From contig NZ_BLJI01000029.1 of assembly GCF_017312365.1 (NCBI RefSeq), positions 1 to 57,718 on the forward strand: a stretch of 57,718 bases of DNA, in the 5' to 3' direction. This DNA comes from Chroococcus sp. FPU101 (GTDB lineage: Bacteria; Cyanobacteriota; Cyanobacteriia; Cyanobacteriales; Microcystaceae). The first letter of the stretch is position 1; each line of letters starts with the position of its first letter. A program made the position numbers and the translations under genes. The notes under the pieces were generated by a model, which made no database searches, was not told where the DNA came from, and worked only from the letters and a program-made list of their open reading frames with translations. Positions 45,572 to 54,993 of this stretch are shown in pieces.

Positions 45572-46705
45572 CTAACGAATGTACTCTTTTAAAATGCTAT
45601 TCCGATTCGGATGACGCAGTTTCCGTAATGCTTTTGCTTCAATTTGACGAATCCTTTCACGAGTAACATTGAAAATTTGTCCAATTTCCTCTAAAGTTTT
45701 CATTCGTCCATCATCTAGACCATAACGCAATCGCAATACATCCCGTTCTCTAGGAGATAAAGTATCTAAAACGTTTTCGAGATCTTCGCGCAGCAGATTT
45801 TTTGAAACTTCATCTTCAGGGGTTTCGCCATCTGCTTCGATAAAATCCCCTAAGCGAGAATCTTCTTCTTTACCAATGGGCGTTTCTAGAGAAATCGGTA
45901 ATTGTGCTGATTTAGCAATAAACCGTAATTTCTCGATCGTCATTTCCATTTTCGTCGCAATTTCTTCTTCGGTGGGCTTACGACGCATCTCTTGTGAGAG
46001 AATTTTAGTAGTTTTCTTGATCCGTGAAATGGTTTCGTAGAGGTGAACGGGTAAACGAATTGTACGAGATTGATCCGCTATCGCTCTTGTAATCGCCTGA
46101 CGAATCCACCAAGTCGCATAAGTCGAGAACTTATAACCCTTTTCATGATCGAATTTTTCCGCCGCCCGAATCAAACCTAACGATCCTTCTTGAATTAAAT
46201 CTTGAAAGGATAAGCCACGATTCATATATTTTTTAGCAATGGAAACGACTAGACGCAGGTTTGACTGAACCATCTTATCTTTAGCCTTTCGTCCCAGATA
46301 CAGACGACGCTTAAACGTCGGGTATTCCATTCCCACTGCTTGCGCCCATTCCTGATCACTTGGGAAACGCCCTAACCGCTTTCTGAGTTGTTCAAAAAGT
46401 CGTTCTAACTCCAGTAAATCGGCAATTTTTCGAGCGAGTTCGATTTCTTCTTCAGCCCTGAGTAGCCGAATTCGACCGATTTCTTGTAAGTAAATCCGAA
46501 TTGAATCCTCAGTATAGGGCTTTCTTCGACCTTGTTCACGACGACGGGTAGCAGTCAGCTTACGAGTTTTTTTACCGTCTGCTTCACCCACGTCTTCTAG
46601 TTCGTCGTCCATTGCATCTATTTCATCAATGCCTTCATCAATGAAATCCCAGTCCATCATCTGAGGTTCAGTCATAGTGGCGAGTACATCGTTGGCCTGC
46701 GTCAT
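45572..46705 (-). CDS. sigA: Principal sigma-70 factor RpoD/SigA
   Basis: Group 1 sigma factor. A short acidic N-terminus precedes region 1.2 ([17 protein letters not shown]), region 2 ([55 protein letters not shown]), region 3 and region 4 ([49 protein letters not shown]). Length 377 fits the cyanobacterial SigA. Group 2 factors share these motifs, but the complete RPxx-type 4.2 end and acidic N-terminus favour SigA. It has a 770-base leader. Confidence 0.92.
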   Translation of the reverse strand: MTQANDVLATMTEPQMMDWDFIDEGIDEIDAMDDELEDVGEADGKKTRKLTATRRREQGRRKPYTEDSIRIYLQEIGRIRLLRAEEEIELARKIADLLELERLFEQLRKRLGRFPSDQEWAQAVGMEYPTFKRRLYLGRKAKDKMVQSNLRLVVSIAKKYMNRGLSFQDLIQEGSLGLIRAAEKFDHEKGYKFSTYATWWIRQAITRAIADQSRTIRLPVHLYETISRIKKTTKILSQEMRRKPTEEEIATKMEMTIEKLRFIAKSAQLPISLETPIGKEEDSRLGDFIEADGETPEDEVSKNLLREDLENVLDTLSPRERDVLRLRYGLDDGRMKTLEEIGQIFNVTRERIRQIEAKALRKLRHPNRNSILKEYIR

Positions 46706-47475
46706 GCCGTTTTCCTCTTACTCCTTATCCTGCTTTAACTAGAAGATTAATTTGATTAAATAATGTTGATACCATGAATTAGATAAGTCAGTGGTCTTAC
46801 TGATTAAACCCTAAGACCTATCTGATTGTAGCTTTGATTACAGCAAATGGGGAAAGATTTTTGGTTAAATTTCCATAGCTTGATGCAATTATTGCCAACC
46901 AATCTTTCATTTAAAGCAAATCTATCCATAATATCCTGTCTTGATTGAGTAGTATTTCCTAATGAAAAACAATTCTCAATCTTGCTCTAAAAATAGAGCT
47001 ATCTGCTCATTGATTTCTAAGCTAATAGAAAACCCTGAACGATCATAATTGCTGAATTGTCTCCTAGGTTAGTACATTTGTTTACTGAGCTTGGAGATTT
47101 GGCTATCTCTAAGTTAGCAATATTTTTTTCAATTGAAGCATTTTTTTTCTTCATATATCAAGTTTTCACCATTTTTGTTTCTGCTGCATCTGTCTTATAA
47201 GATTGCTTTAACCAATGCTCGGCTTAAAGTCATGAAATCATCATAGCTTTCTCATTTTTGGTGACCCAGAACAAGCCGTTGCTGTAATAATTATCACAAC
47301 AATCAAAGAGAAAACTGATTAGAAGACTGACTGAACTGCTCTTAAGTTGCCCTAAAAACAACCTTTATTTCAGCAATAAAAACCTGAGTAAACAACAACC
47401 TTAATAACCTATTGTGCTAGACAGAAATTCCTTAAGTAAAAACAACACCTAATAATGTAACAAATTTTAATAATC
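46706..47475. other. Long sigA leader region, no gene seen
   Basis: About 770 bases of A+T-rich sequence with several T tracts (for example 47118-47152). It should contain the sigA promoters. A hairpin GGTCTTA (46793-46799) with TAAGACC (46812-46818) sits about 90-110 bases upstream of the sigA start. No ORF with coding character, tRNA or known RNA was recognised, although an unannotated small RNA is possible. Confidence 0.5.
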
Positions 47476-48294
47476 TTAGATCTGCCGATAAACGGTGTTA
47501 TAGGAACGCTTCATTGTAACAGGAATTTGAAGAGGTTGGCGAAGAACTTGATCATAGGGTTGAGAATTCCATTGTCCAAGACTTTTAAGTAAAGCATCTC
47601 GTACCGTTTCATCTTGTTCTTTGGTTAACATCAAGCGAAAATACTCATTGAGTTGCTGTTGATAACTTAAAGGTAAATTACCTTGATTCACCAGTTCCGT
47701 TAATTGTCGTACTGCAATTAATCGTTTAAGGGAATCTTGCGCCGTTAACTCAAACAACCATGACTCAAATCTCGTTTTCTCATCTTGTTCATGAGTCGCA
47801 AACATTTGCCACAACACAAGACCTAGAGTTGAGAGAGTAACCACACCTTGTAAAATAGCACCTGTCGCTAACCAACGATTTTCGGCATCAGCCCAAATTG
47901 AAGCCACCAAATAAGTAGATAAAGCCGCAATACTACCACTTCCGACTGCTATAGTGAGTTGACCTTGAGATCCCTTAAAAAAAGGTTGCCAGCGCGTCCA
48001 TTGTTTTCGCCAATTTAAACCTAAACCCGCATAAACTAACCACATCAAACTGATGCCAGAACCAGTCGAAAGAATTAATTTCCAGTTCCACGCTAACATG
48101 AAGAGAATAGCGATCGCCATTCCGAACCAAGTTAATCGTTTACGGGTTCGTTTTTGAGCAAGGAGTTTAACCACGTGCCGAAATTGACGTGCTACCGATG
48201 GATTAACCGCGGCTGGGCGGTCATCGCAGACACGGCTCTTGTAGGGCAGTGTACCGATGACTTTCAGATAAATGGCTTTCCGAGAAATTGACAC
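47476..48294 (-). CDS. Membrane protein with C-terminal armadillo-like helices
   Basis: A 272-residue protein with about four hydrophobic segments (around 55-72, 77-92, 112-132 and 142-165). The cytoplasmic C-terminal part has helical repeats: LKRLIAVRQLTELVNQGNLP and YFRLMLTKEQDETVRDALLKSL. This fits a conserved cyanobacterial protein often labelled armadillo-type fold. Role unknown. The gene is alone on the minus strand. Confidence 0.7.
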   Translation of the reverse strand: MSISRKAIYLKVIGTLPYKSRVCDDRPAAVNPSVARQFRHVVKLLAQKRTRKRLTWFGMAIAILFMLAWNWKLILSTGSGISLMWLVYAGLGLNWRKQWTRWQPFFKGSQGQLTIAVGSGSIAALSTYLVASIWADAENRWLATGAILQGVVTLSTLGLVLWQMFATHEQDEKTRFESWLFELTAQDSLKRLIAVRQLTELVNQGNLPLSYQQQLNEYFRLMLTKEQDETVRDALLKSLGQWNSQPYDQVLRQPLQIPVTMKRSYNTVYRQI

Positions 48295-48356
48295 GAGTAT
48301 CCGTAAATCTGATTAGGCTTGTGATGATTAATATACCCTCACTATAGAGGACGCGG

Positions 48357-48722
48357 TCAAGTTTTTTCAATAATTACTGTAACAGCCGCATTAGCAATAA
48401 TCATCTCATCATTTTTATCATCAAGCTCAGGAATTGCGATCCCATGGACAATCATACCACCCAATTCCACCGTCAGACTTTTTTGACCAAAGGGTAAAAC
48501 CGCTAAAACTTCATCATGGCGCACCAATTCAGGATAAGGAACTGCGACTTGTACCTCGACGATCATTTCATTCGGATGAGATAACCCCGCGACTTCCCAA
48601 ACCCCAGGTAAAGCATTGTGAGCAATGGCATTTCGTACCGCCCTTGCTGCGGCTACTGTTGGATCTTGACCATGTTGATCAATGCCCATGCCCATTTCAA
48701 TAATAAAACGCTTTCTGGTCAT
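48357..48722 (-). CDS. Lin0512 family protein
   Basis: A 121-residue protein with IEMGMGIDQHGQDPTVAAARAVRNAI, VWEVAGLSHPNEMIVEVQVAVPYPE and LAVLPFGQKSLTVELGGM. It belongs to the Lin0512 (TIGR02058) family of unknown function. It follows the J-domain gene by ten bases on the same strand, so they are probably cotranscribed. Confidence 0.85.
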   Translation of the reverse strand: MTRKRFIIEMGMGIDQHGQDPTVAAARAVRNAIAHNALPGVWEVAGLSHPNEMIVEVQVAVPYPELVRHDEVLAVLPFGQKSLTVELGGMIVHGIAIPELDDKNDEMIIANAAVTVIIEKT

Positions 48723-48732
48723 ACTCAGCCCG

Positions 48733-49440
48733 TTAATAAGAATAATACTTCAAGGTAGCGTGTTGTGCCTCTCGTTTCAATCGAGAAGCAATTCTAAATA
48801 ATTCTTGTCCTGTATGTAAAGCGCGATCGTCATAACTCAGGGTAAAGCGTTCTAACTCATCAATCCCATCGCCAATTTGATTTAGACAATAATAAAATTG
48901 AGACGCTGCTTTCGCCAGTTTAGACGGGTTGGGTTGTGAGGAAAAAAGTTGTTTGGCTTGGCTTAGACGAGTCCGACACCTTTCGATATAAGCTTGAAAC
49001 TGTTCCATCAACTCATCATCAAAGGGATCAGCCGATAGATCATCAATCTTGGATTGAAGTGGGTTGATAATTTGGCTAATGAGTCGATTTAGCGGGATAT
49101 AAATTCTTTGATACCACTGATTGATAGCAAATTCTGTATCTTGTTGCGCTTCTCGATATCTTTGATATTCTCTTTGTGCTTCGGCTGTACGTTGCTGACG
49201 TTGAGTTGCGACAACATAATCATCAGTTTGATGGATTTGATGATCATAGACTTGACGATGTTTTGGATCGCCTAAAACTTCATAAGCGGCATTAATTTCG
49301 ATAATTCTCTCATGACTAGCTTGAGATCCTTGGCTGTCGGGATGAAACTGTTTAGCTAACCGTCGATAAGCGTCTTTAATTTCTTGTTGAGTGGCATTTT
49401 GCTCGATTTCTAGCGTTTGATAGTGATTAGAGTCCGTCAT
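48733..49440 (-). CDS. J-domain (DnaJ-like) co-chaperone
   Basis: The N-terminal J-domain (4-68) has HYQTLEIEQNATQQEIKDAYRRLAKQFHPD with the HPD motif, and AYEVLGDPKHRQVYD. The C-terminal 165 residues are helical (AQREYQRYREAQQD, FDDELMEQFQAYIERCRTRL) with no zinc or Gly/Phe region, so it is a type III J protein. It should stimulate a DnaK; dnaK at 25732 is one candidate. Length 235. Confidence 0.87.
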   Translation of the reverse strand: MTDSNHYQTLEIEQNATQQEIKDAYRRLAKQFHPDSQGSQASHERIIEINAAYEVLGDPKHRQVYDHQIHQTDDYVVATQRQQRTAEAQREYQRYREAQQDTEFAINQWYQRIYIPLNRLISQIINPLQSKIDDLSADPFDDELMEQFQAYIERCRTRLSQAKQLFSSQPNPSKLAKAASQFYYCLNQIGDGIDELERFTLSYDDRALHTGQELFRIASRLKREAQHATLKYYSY

Positions 49441-49820
49441 TAGAATGTGAAGTGGGTAGCAACAGGAAGAAACGACCTAATTAATATTGTGTCCGATCTA
49501 CCTTTTCTGAGTCAACCAATTTCAATAAATTCAGTGATAGTGATCACGATTTTAATGTAATTTCTATCACTTTTAAAAATTAAATTTGTCAAGATTTAAA
49601 TTTAAGGTTTGCTAAACATTAAATGCTCCATGTTTATACGGATCATTGATTTTTTCTTAACTTAAAAATGTCGTATAACTGTCGTTGTGCAGAACCTCAT
49701 CGAAAACCTAATCTAGAGACATTCCAAGGCTGTAGTAACTAATTATCGCTAGTTTAATTATTTAAAAAACTTCATAGTTTAGAAACTTACAGCCAATAGC
49801 CAAACCTGATGAATTGAGCT
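49441..49820. other. Divergent promoter region, no gene seen
   Basis: About 380 A+T-rich bases between the J-domain gene (minus) and sigF (plus). It should hold both promoters. No RNA gene or repeat was recognised. Confidence 0.5.
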
Positions 49821-50597
49821 ATGACTGTCCTAGCACCAGAAAACCTCAAAATCGAAACATTAAAGTTATTCCAAGACTACAAAAAGTACGGGAAAACCAA
49901 ACTGCGAAATCGTATTCTAGAATTGAATTTTGGATTAGTGAGACGAGAAGCGCATCATTGGACAACTCAGTGTAACGAAAACTATGAAGATTTATTGCAG
50001 GTCGGCAGTTTAGGACTACTTCGAGCAATTGAACGCTTTAGCACAGAAAAAGGTCATGCTTTTAGTTCTTTTGCAATTCCTTATATTCGTGGCGAAATTC
50101 AACACTATTTAAGAGATAAAGGTTATTCTGTGCGTATTCCGCGACGCTGGCAAGAACTTGGTCGCCAAGCAATGAACATCCGTCGACATTATCAAATAAA
50201 ATATAATCGTCAGCCTAGCGATCCTGAAATTGCTCATGTTTTAGAAATTTCCATTAAAGAATGGCAAGATATTAAACTTGCATTCCAAAATAGAGAACCC
50301 ATTAGTTTAGATGTTTCCGTTGGCAATGAAGATGATGGAAATGTCTGTTTAGGAGATCTTGTTGCTGATCCCAAGTGTAAAAGTTTTCAGCTATCCCAAG
50401 ACGATCGCATCCGTTTACAACAAGCTTTAAGTCAACTAGAAGACCGTACTCGTTGTATCCTAGAATTTGTCTTCCTTCAAGATTTAACCCAAAAAGAAAC
50501 CGCCGAACAACTTGGAATTAGCGTCGTCACCGTTTCGAGAAGAGTTAAAAAAGGATTAGAACTCCTCAAAGAAGCAATGGCAGCCGAGATCTTTTAA
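49821..50597 (+). CDS. sigF: Group 3 sigma factor SigF
   Basis: A 258-residue sigma factor without region 1. Region 2 is YEDLLQVGSLGLLRAIERFS plus HAFSSFAIPYIRGEIQHYLRDKG. Region 3 has IRRHYQIKYNRQPSDPEIAHVL, and region 4 has DLTQKETAEQLGISVVTVSRRVKKGLELL. The architecture matches the SigF/SigB group. In cyanobacteria SigF controls pilus and surface genes and motility; no anti-sigma gene is adjacent. Its stop overlaps the convergent egtB stop by 4 bases. Confidence 0.9.
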   Translation: MTVLAPENLKIETLKLFQDYKKYGKTKLRNRILELNFGLVRREAHHWTTQCNENYEDLLQVGSLGLLRAIERFSTEKGHAFSSFAIPYIRGEIQHYLRDKGYSVRIPRRWQELGRQAMNIRRHYQIKYNRQPSDPEIAHVLEISIKEWQDIKLAFQNREPISLDVSVGNEDDGNVCLGDLVADPKCKSFQLSQDDRIRLQQALSQLEDRTRCILEFVFLQDLTQKETAEQLGISVVTVSRRVKKGLELLKEAMAAEIF

Positions 50598-51823
50598 TCT
50601 TCTGACTTGGCACAGCGAAAACCTGCAAAAATTTCGCGTACTGTCGGATAATACCAATTGCGAAAACTATTACGGAGTACCCAAGGACGAGTTACCCAAC
50701 TCCCACCTCGTAACACTCGATGTTGGTTGTCAAAATAAACTTGAGAATATTCTCGATAGGGATAGGGCGTAAAATTGGGATATCCACCGAACCAAGAATC
50801 TGTCCATTCCCAAACATTTCCCAATAAATCATAACATCCATAGGCACTTTGACCCTCTGGATAGGCATTGACTGGGGTGGTATGTCCAATTAAGGTATCA
50901 AAGTTACATTGAGTGCTTAGGGGGTGTTGATTTCCCCAAGGATACGATCGTTTCTGACTATTCCCACTTGCTGCTTTTTCCCATTCTGTTTCTGTAGGAA
51001 GACGTTTTAGAGCAAACTTAGCATAGGCTTGCGCTTCATACCAACTTACTCCATACACAGGATGATAATCTGTCTCGGGAGTATCGCTCCAATATAAAGG
51101 CTGAGAAATTAAATTATTTTCTTTCCATTGCCATCCGTCAGGTGACCAAAATTCTTTTCTTTGATAGCCTTGAGAGAGGATAAATTCTCGGTACTGAGAA
51201 CAAGTCACTGGATAAATATCAATCCAATATGTTTCTAAATCTAAAAGATAACAGGAACGTTCATTATCTTGTGCCTCTATCCCTTCATTGCCGACAATGA
51301 ACTCACCTGCTGCAATTTTAACCATTTCCCCTAAATTTGGGATTGGATGACTTTTCGCTTTCGGATAACTCCCCTTTGGCTCAGCTAGTTGTAAAAGATA
51401 ACAAATTGTTTCATTATGTTGACTTTCATGCTGAATTAGCCATTTCCAGAGACGAATTTGATTGGCTAAAGGAGCAGTTTCTAGATAATATAAAACCTTA
51501 CTCCGCACTATCTCTAAATAGTCTTGAACAAATTCAATCGAGGGAAGTTTTTGCCGTTCAGATTTCGGTAAACCATCAGCAGCAAATAAGCGACGATATT
51601 GGGGAAATAAAGAAGGATGATGAGCAAGTTTTTCTAAAATCCAGAATGCCTCAGTGTAAGCAATATGGGCAAAATGCCAACCCATCGGACTAAAATCTGG
51701 ATGGATTTGTAAAAAGAAAAGCTCACTTGGTATAGTTGCTAAAAGTTTTGAAGTGCGATCGCGGCAAGCTTGCAAATCATTAAACAGTGATTCTTTCAAA
51801 AATTGAACTGATGCTAACGTCAA
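50594..51823 (-). CDS. egtB: EgtB-type ergothioneine sulfoxide synthase
   Basis: EgtB joins cysteine or gamma-glutamylcysteine to trimethyl-histidine using non-haem iron. The DinB-like N-domain has candidate iron ligands in SPMGWHFAHIAYTEAF and in QHESQHNETICYL. The C-terminal formylglycine-generating-like domain has YETYWIDIYPVTCSQYREF-like sequence (here LETYWIDIYPVTCSQYR), WEKAASGNSQKRSYPWG, NVWEWTDSWF and RVLRGGSWVTRPW. No ATG exists near the start: the frame starts at TTG 51823 inside egtC, and TTG 51799 is an alternative. Overlap with egtC is up to 44 bases. Confidence 0.85.
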   Translation of the reverse strand: MTLASVQFLKESLFNDLQACRDRTSKLLATIPSELFFLQIHPDFSPMGWHFAHIAYTEAFWILEKLAHHPSLFPQYRRLFAADGLPKSERQKLPSIEFVQDYLEIVRSKVLYYLETAPLANQIRLWKWLIQHESQHNETICYLLQLAEPKGSYPKAKSHPIPNLGEMVKIAAGEFIVGNEGIEAQDNERSCYLLDLETYWIDIYPVTCSQYREFILSQGYQRKEFWSPDGWQWKENNLISQPLYWSDTPETDYHPVYGVSWYEAQAYAKFALKRLPTETEWEKAASGNSQKRSYPWGNQHPLSTQCNFDTLIGHTTPVNAYPEGQSAYGCYDLLGNVWEWTDSWFGGYPNFTPYPYREYSQVYFDNQHRVLRGGSWVTRPWVLRNSFRNWYYPTVREIFAGFRCAKSED

Positions 51824-52586
51824 GATTTTCCCCTATTGTAATCATGCTATCTTCAGAACACCGATTCCAATCACCTTGGAACATCGGTTCTGAGGCAATA
51901 AAAGCCCCATTTGGATACATGGGATCATTTTTTAACCAATATAACGTAGGAGTCGGACGACGATTAGAATATCGAGAAGCAACTAACTGTTTTCCATCAC
52001 TTAAAATGATATTAGCCGAGAAAGAAACTTGATGATGTTTGGCTAAATCCGCAATAAATACTATGGTTCGTTGTAATGCCTGAGCTAAAGTTAAATTTGA
52101 ATCTTTTTGCAATTCATTTAGAATCAATCCGTAAATGTGTTCAGAGTCTGTAGATCCTGTAATCAATTGATAAATCTCATCACTTAAAACATTCCGAAGC
52201 GGACGATATAAAGTTTGACGAAACTTTTCAATGAAGCCATTATGGATAAATAAAATTTTATCTTTGTTAAATGGCTGACAATTACTAAAATCGACTGGAT
52301 TAGGTGGAGTGGCACTACGATCGTAAGCTAAAACACATCCTGATTCAATATAGCGACTCAAATGAGGTAGATTGATATCATTCCAAATCGGCAAAAGATT
52401 TTTATAGACATAAGGAAGAGTATCAAGAGTCGGATGATACCAACCGATACCAAACCCATCCGCATTAACTACACCTGAAGTCATCTCGCGGGGTTGATAA
52501 CTTTGAACAATTAAAGAATGTTCGGGTTTATCGAGTATTTTTTCAAGATGAAGCGGCGAACCAAGATAACCTAATAATCGACACAT
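51780..52586 (-). CDS. egtC: EgtC-type class II glutamine amidotransferase
   Basis: An Ntn-hydrolase with catalytic N-terminal Cys: MCRLLGYLGSPL. Then GVVNADGFGIGWYH, CVLAYDRSATPPN, FNKDKILFIHNGFIE and TGSTDSEHIYGLIL. EgtC removes gamma-glutamate from the EgtB product in the bacterial pathway. Its gene overlaps egtB, so the pair is translationally coupled. EgtD, the methyltransferase, is not in the window. Confidence 0.85.
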   Translation of the reverse strand: MCRLLGYLGSPLHLEKILDKPEHSLIVQSYQPREMTSGVVNADGFGIGWYHPTLDTLPYVYKNLLPIWNDINLPHLSRYIESGCVLAYDRSATPPNPVDFSNCQPFNKDKILFIHNGFIEKFRQTLYRPLRNVLSDEIYQLITGSTDSEHIYGLILNELQKDSNLTLAQALQRTIVFIADLAKHHQVSFSANIILSDGKQLVASRYSNRRPTPTLYWLKNDPMYPNGAFIASEPMFQGDWNRCSEDSMITIGENLDVSISSIFERITV

Positions 52587-52896
52587 ATGAAAAGATCAAC
52601 AATTTTTGAGACGAAGAATACACACTACAAATCGTTCAACGGATTCTGTTAGAAATGAAGTGGATCGAGAAAGCTAGAAAATATAGCTCAGTTGGAATCC
52701 AAAAACGTCCTGTTCCTAAAATAGAATCTTCTTTAGGATAACGCGTATTCTGTTGATCGACAATTTTGTGTAACTCTTTATACTACAAATTTATAGTCAG
52801 TTAAAAAAAATACTTTTTGAATGGGGGTGCTGAATGGATAGAATTGCTTTTAGCGATCGCGCCCCCACCTATGTGTTGCCTTATCCCAAACTGACG
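52587..52896. other. Intergenic region, nothing convincing
   Basis: About 310 bases between egtC (minus) and trxA (minus). One HIP1 site (GCGATCGC near 52853) lies in it. A weak inverted repeat TGGGGG/CCCCCA is seen but without a following T run. No gene. Confidence 0.5.
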
Positions 52897-53220
52897 TTAA
52901 AGATATTTTTCTAGGGTATTCGCTAAAGTTGTTTTAGGAACAGCACCCACAACCATATCAACTCGTTGACCCCCTTTAAAGATCATTAAAGTTGGAATAC
53001 TGCGAATTCCGTATTGACTTGCAATATTCGGATTTTCGTCGGTGTTGAGTTTGACTACCTTAATTTGGCCTGCATATTGTTCGGAAATTTCATCGACAAC
53101 GGGGGCGACCATACGGCAAGGCCCACACCAAGGGGCCCAAAAATCCACCAGAACAGGAATTTCGCTATCTAAAACCTCTTCTTTAAAACTTGAATCTGTA
53201 ACTGGGGCTGCTGCTGACAT
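52897..53220 (-). CDS. trxA: Thioredoxin
   Basis: A 107-residue thioredoxin with the active site [44 protein letters not shown] with cis-Pro, and GAVPKTTL. Reduces protein disulfides with electrons from thioredoxin reductase or ferredoxin. Length and motifs fit m-type TrxA. A single gene unit. Confidence 0.95.
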   Translation of the reverse strand: MSAAAPVTDSSFKEEVLDSEIPVLVDFWAPWCGPCRMVAPVVDEISEQYAGQIKVVKLNTDENPNIASQYGIRSIPTLMIFKGGQRVDMVVGAVPKTTLANTLEKYL

Positions 53221-53470
53221 ATTGGAAATCCTTTACTGAGCGCATTACTATTTAAGACTTTACAAATTCTATCTAATAAACGGCCAGTTTTCAAAGGCTC
53301 CAGTATTAAGTTTATTTACTGGGGTTATTGATGATTTAGTCGATTTCCTGACTTCTAATACAGCGATCAACCCCGTCTCGTCAACCCTTTCTAAAGATTA
53401 AAAAAGGATAATCGATCTTTTCCGAACACTTGAATGATGGCGATCTTGATAGAAAGTCACGCTTATACCA

Positions 53471-53977
53471 TTAAGAAACTTTGCGAATCTCCGAATAAAA
53501 AGCCATTTGACTAGCTCCATTAGATAATTTAACCAAGCTAGTGCGTAATCTTAAATTAGGACTCGCGAACCAAAGTCGTTCTTCACTCTTGAGATTGGCT
53601 TCTTCTATACTTAAAGTTAAAGCATCATCCGTTCCTATTGTGTATTGTCCTTGAGCCGAAGCCTGTCCCTGACTTAGATATCGTAAAATTCGCCCATTTG
53701 TCGGATCATTAGCTTGAGGTACCCACACCAAGAGCGTATAGCCTGTTTGCTTGGGTTTTCCCCAATCTACAGAATTATCCCAACTCGCTTTAGTGCCGCC
53801 TAATGCTAATTCAGGCTGAATCTGATACTGTTGACATAATTTAATAATTTCAGGATGATCAGATGCTAAAAACTCTACCGTAATTTCCGATTTACTGCTC
53901 TCTACATGGGTTTGAAAAATCGTTCGCTGAGAAAACCATTTACCGCCACAAAGTTCTATGATTTCTTTAATGTCCAT
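53471..53977 (-). CDS. CpcS/CpeS-family lyase homologue, CpcU-like
   Basis: A 168-residue lipocalin-like protein with MDIKEIIELCGGKWFSQRTIF, an ESSKSEITVEFL strand, WDNSVDWGKPKQTGYTLLVWVP and ERLWFASPNLRLRTSLV. It fits the CpcS/CpeS/CpcU lyase family, but differs clearly from the CpcS at 24963. It may be the CpcU partner, which works as a heterodimer with CpcS in some species. It lies 48 bases downstream of the NblB-like gene on the same strand. Confidence 0.82.
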   Translation of the reverse strand: MDIKEIIELCGGKWFSQRTIFQTHVESSKSEITVEFLASDHPEIIKLCQQYQIQPELALGGTKASWDNSVDWGKPKQTGYTLLVWVPQANDPTNGRILRYLSQGQASAQGQYTIGTDDALTLSIEEANLKSEERLWFASPNLRLRTSLVKLSNGASQMAFYSEIRKVS

Positions 53978-54025
53978 GAATCGTCTAGTTTACCTAAATC
54001 TGATGATGTTTAGCCTTTCTCAATT

Positions 54026-54730
54026 TTAAGCCATTTCATCGCCTGCTTTTTCTTTCGATAATCGTTTAAGTTCTAATTTTTCGATTGATAATGCTGCTGC
54101 TTCTCTGACTTGAGAATGTTCATCTTTAGCCAGAAATCTTAAAGCAGATAGACTTTTCTCACTATCTAAACATCCTAATGCTTCCGCGAGTCGTTGGCGG
54201 GTTAACCAATCATCTGAAGACGCAAATTTCAATAACGCATCAACAGTATCAACGGCATTGATTTCTCCTAATGCTGCGATCGCTGCTTGTTTGAGTACTG
54301 TTTCTTCGCTCTCTAATGCTTTGAGTAAAACTTCTCTAGCGCGAATATCCTTAAGATTTCCCAAAGAAACCGCCGCACTAAATCTCACTAGCCATTCAGT
54401 ATCTTCATAAAACGCTCTGACTAGGGGCTCAAACGCCCGCCCATCCTCTAAATAGCCTAATGCACCTGCTGCATCGGCTCTAATTCCATAATCGGGATCA
54501 GATTCTAGCAATTTGATTAATATAGGATAGCATTCCTCGGTTTGCTTCACTCCTAATGCAAAAACCGCCATTGAGCGTACTGGAAGAATTTCATCGTAGA
54601 GAACTTTTTTAATCAAAGGTACCGCATCTTCCGCAGGAACCGCTCTTAAAGAAGCTAAGGCTAAAAGACGATCTTTTGAGTTAGGGCTATCGAGTTGTGC
54701 CGATATATGGGCTAGGCTGGCTTGATCCAT
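54026..54730 (-). CDS. HEAT-repeat protein, NblB-like
   Basis: A 234-residue protein made of about six HEAT repeats, with SKDRLLALASLRAVPAEDAVP, DYGIRADAAGALGYLEDGRA and WLVRFSAAVSLGNLKDIRA. It resembles NblB, needed for phycobilisome breakdown, and bilin-lyase-type HEAT proteins such as CpcE. Tandem location with a CpcS-family lyase supports a phycobiliprotein role. Which of the two roles applies is not settled. Confidence 0.78.
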   Translation of the reverse strand: MDQASLAHISAQLDSPNSKDRLLALASLRAVPAEDAVPLIKKVLYDEILPVRSMAVFALGVKQTEECYPILIKLLESDPDYGIRADAAGALGYLEDGRAFEPLVRAFYEDTEWLVRFSAAVSLGNLKDIRAREVLLKALESEETVLKQAAIAALGEINAVDTVDALLKFASSDDWLTRQRLAEALGCLDSEKSLSALRFLAKDEHSQVREAAALSIEKLELKRLSKEKAGDEMA

Positions 54731-54993
54731 GATTTAGATATTGTAATTTTTCTTAAACCTATTTTCATTTTAGTCGTTTGTTTATCCCAAAGGTTTTTTT
54801 GCAGTTGATTAATCAAGATGTGCGATTGATCGTCTATCTTTGATCCTGTTTTCCCACCAAAATTCGGGTTAAGTACTGAATTTCTGGCAGTGATGAGCAA
54901 TCTTAATCATTTGAGCAAGTTAAGTTTTTTAGAAAAAACGGGAATAATCATCTTATGACTCAGTAAAATAATCGTATTCTTACATTGCTTAAA

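Noticed and set aside
52820-52870. TGGGGG/CCCCCA inverted repeat as the trxA terminator
   Set aside because: Stem is only six bases with a 33-base loop and no T run follows on the minus strand.
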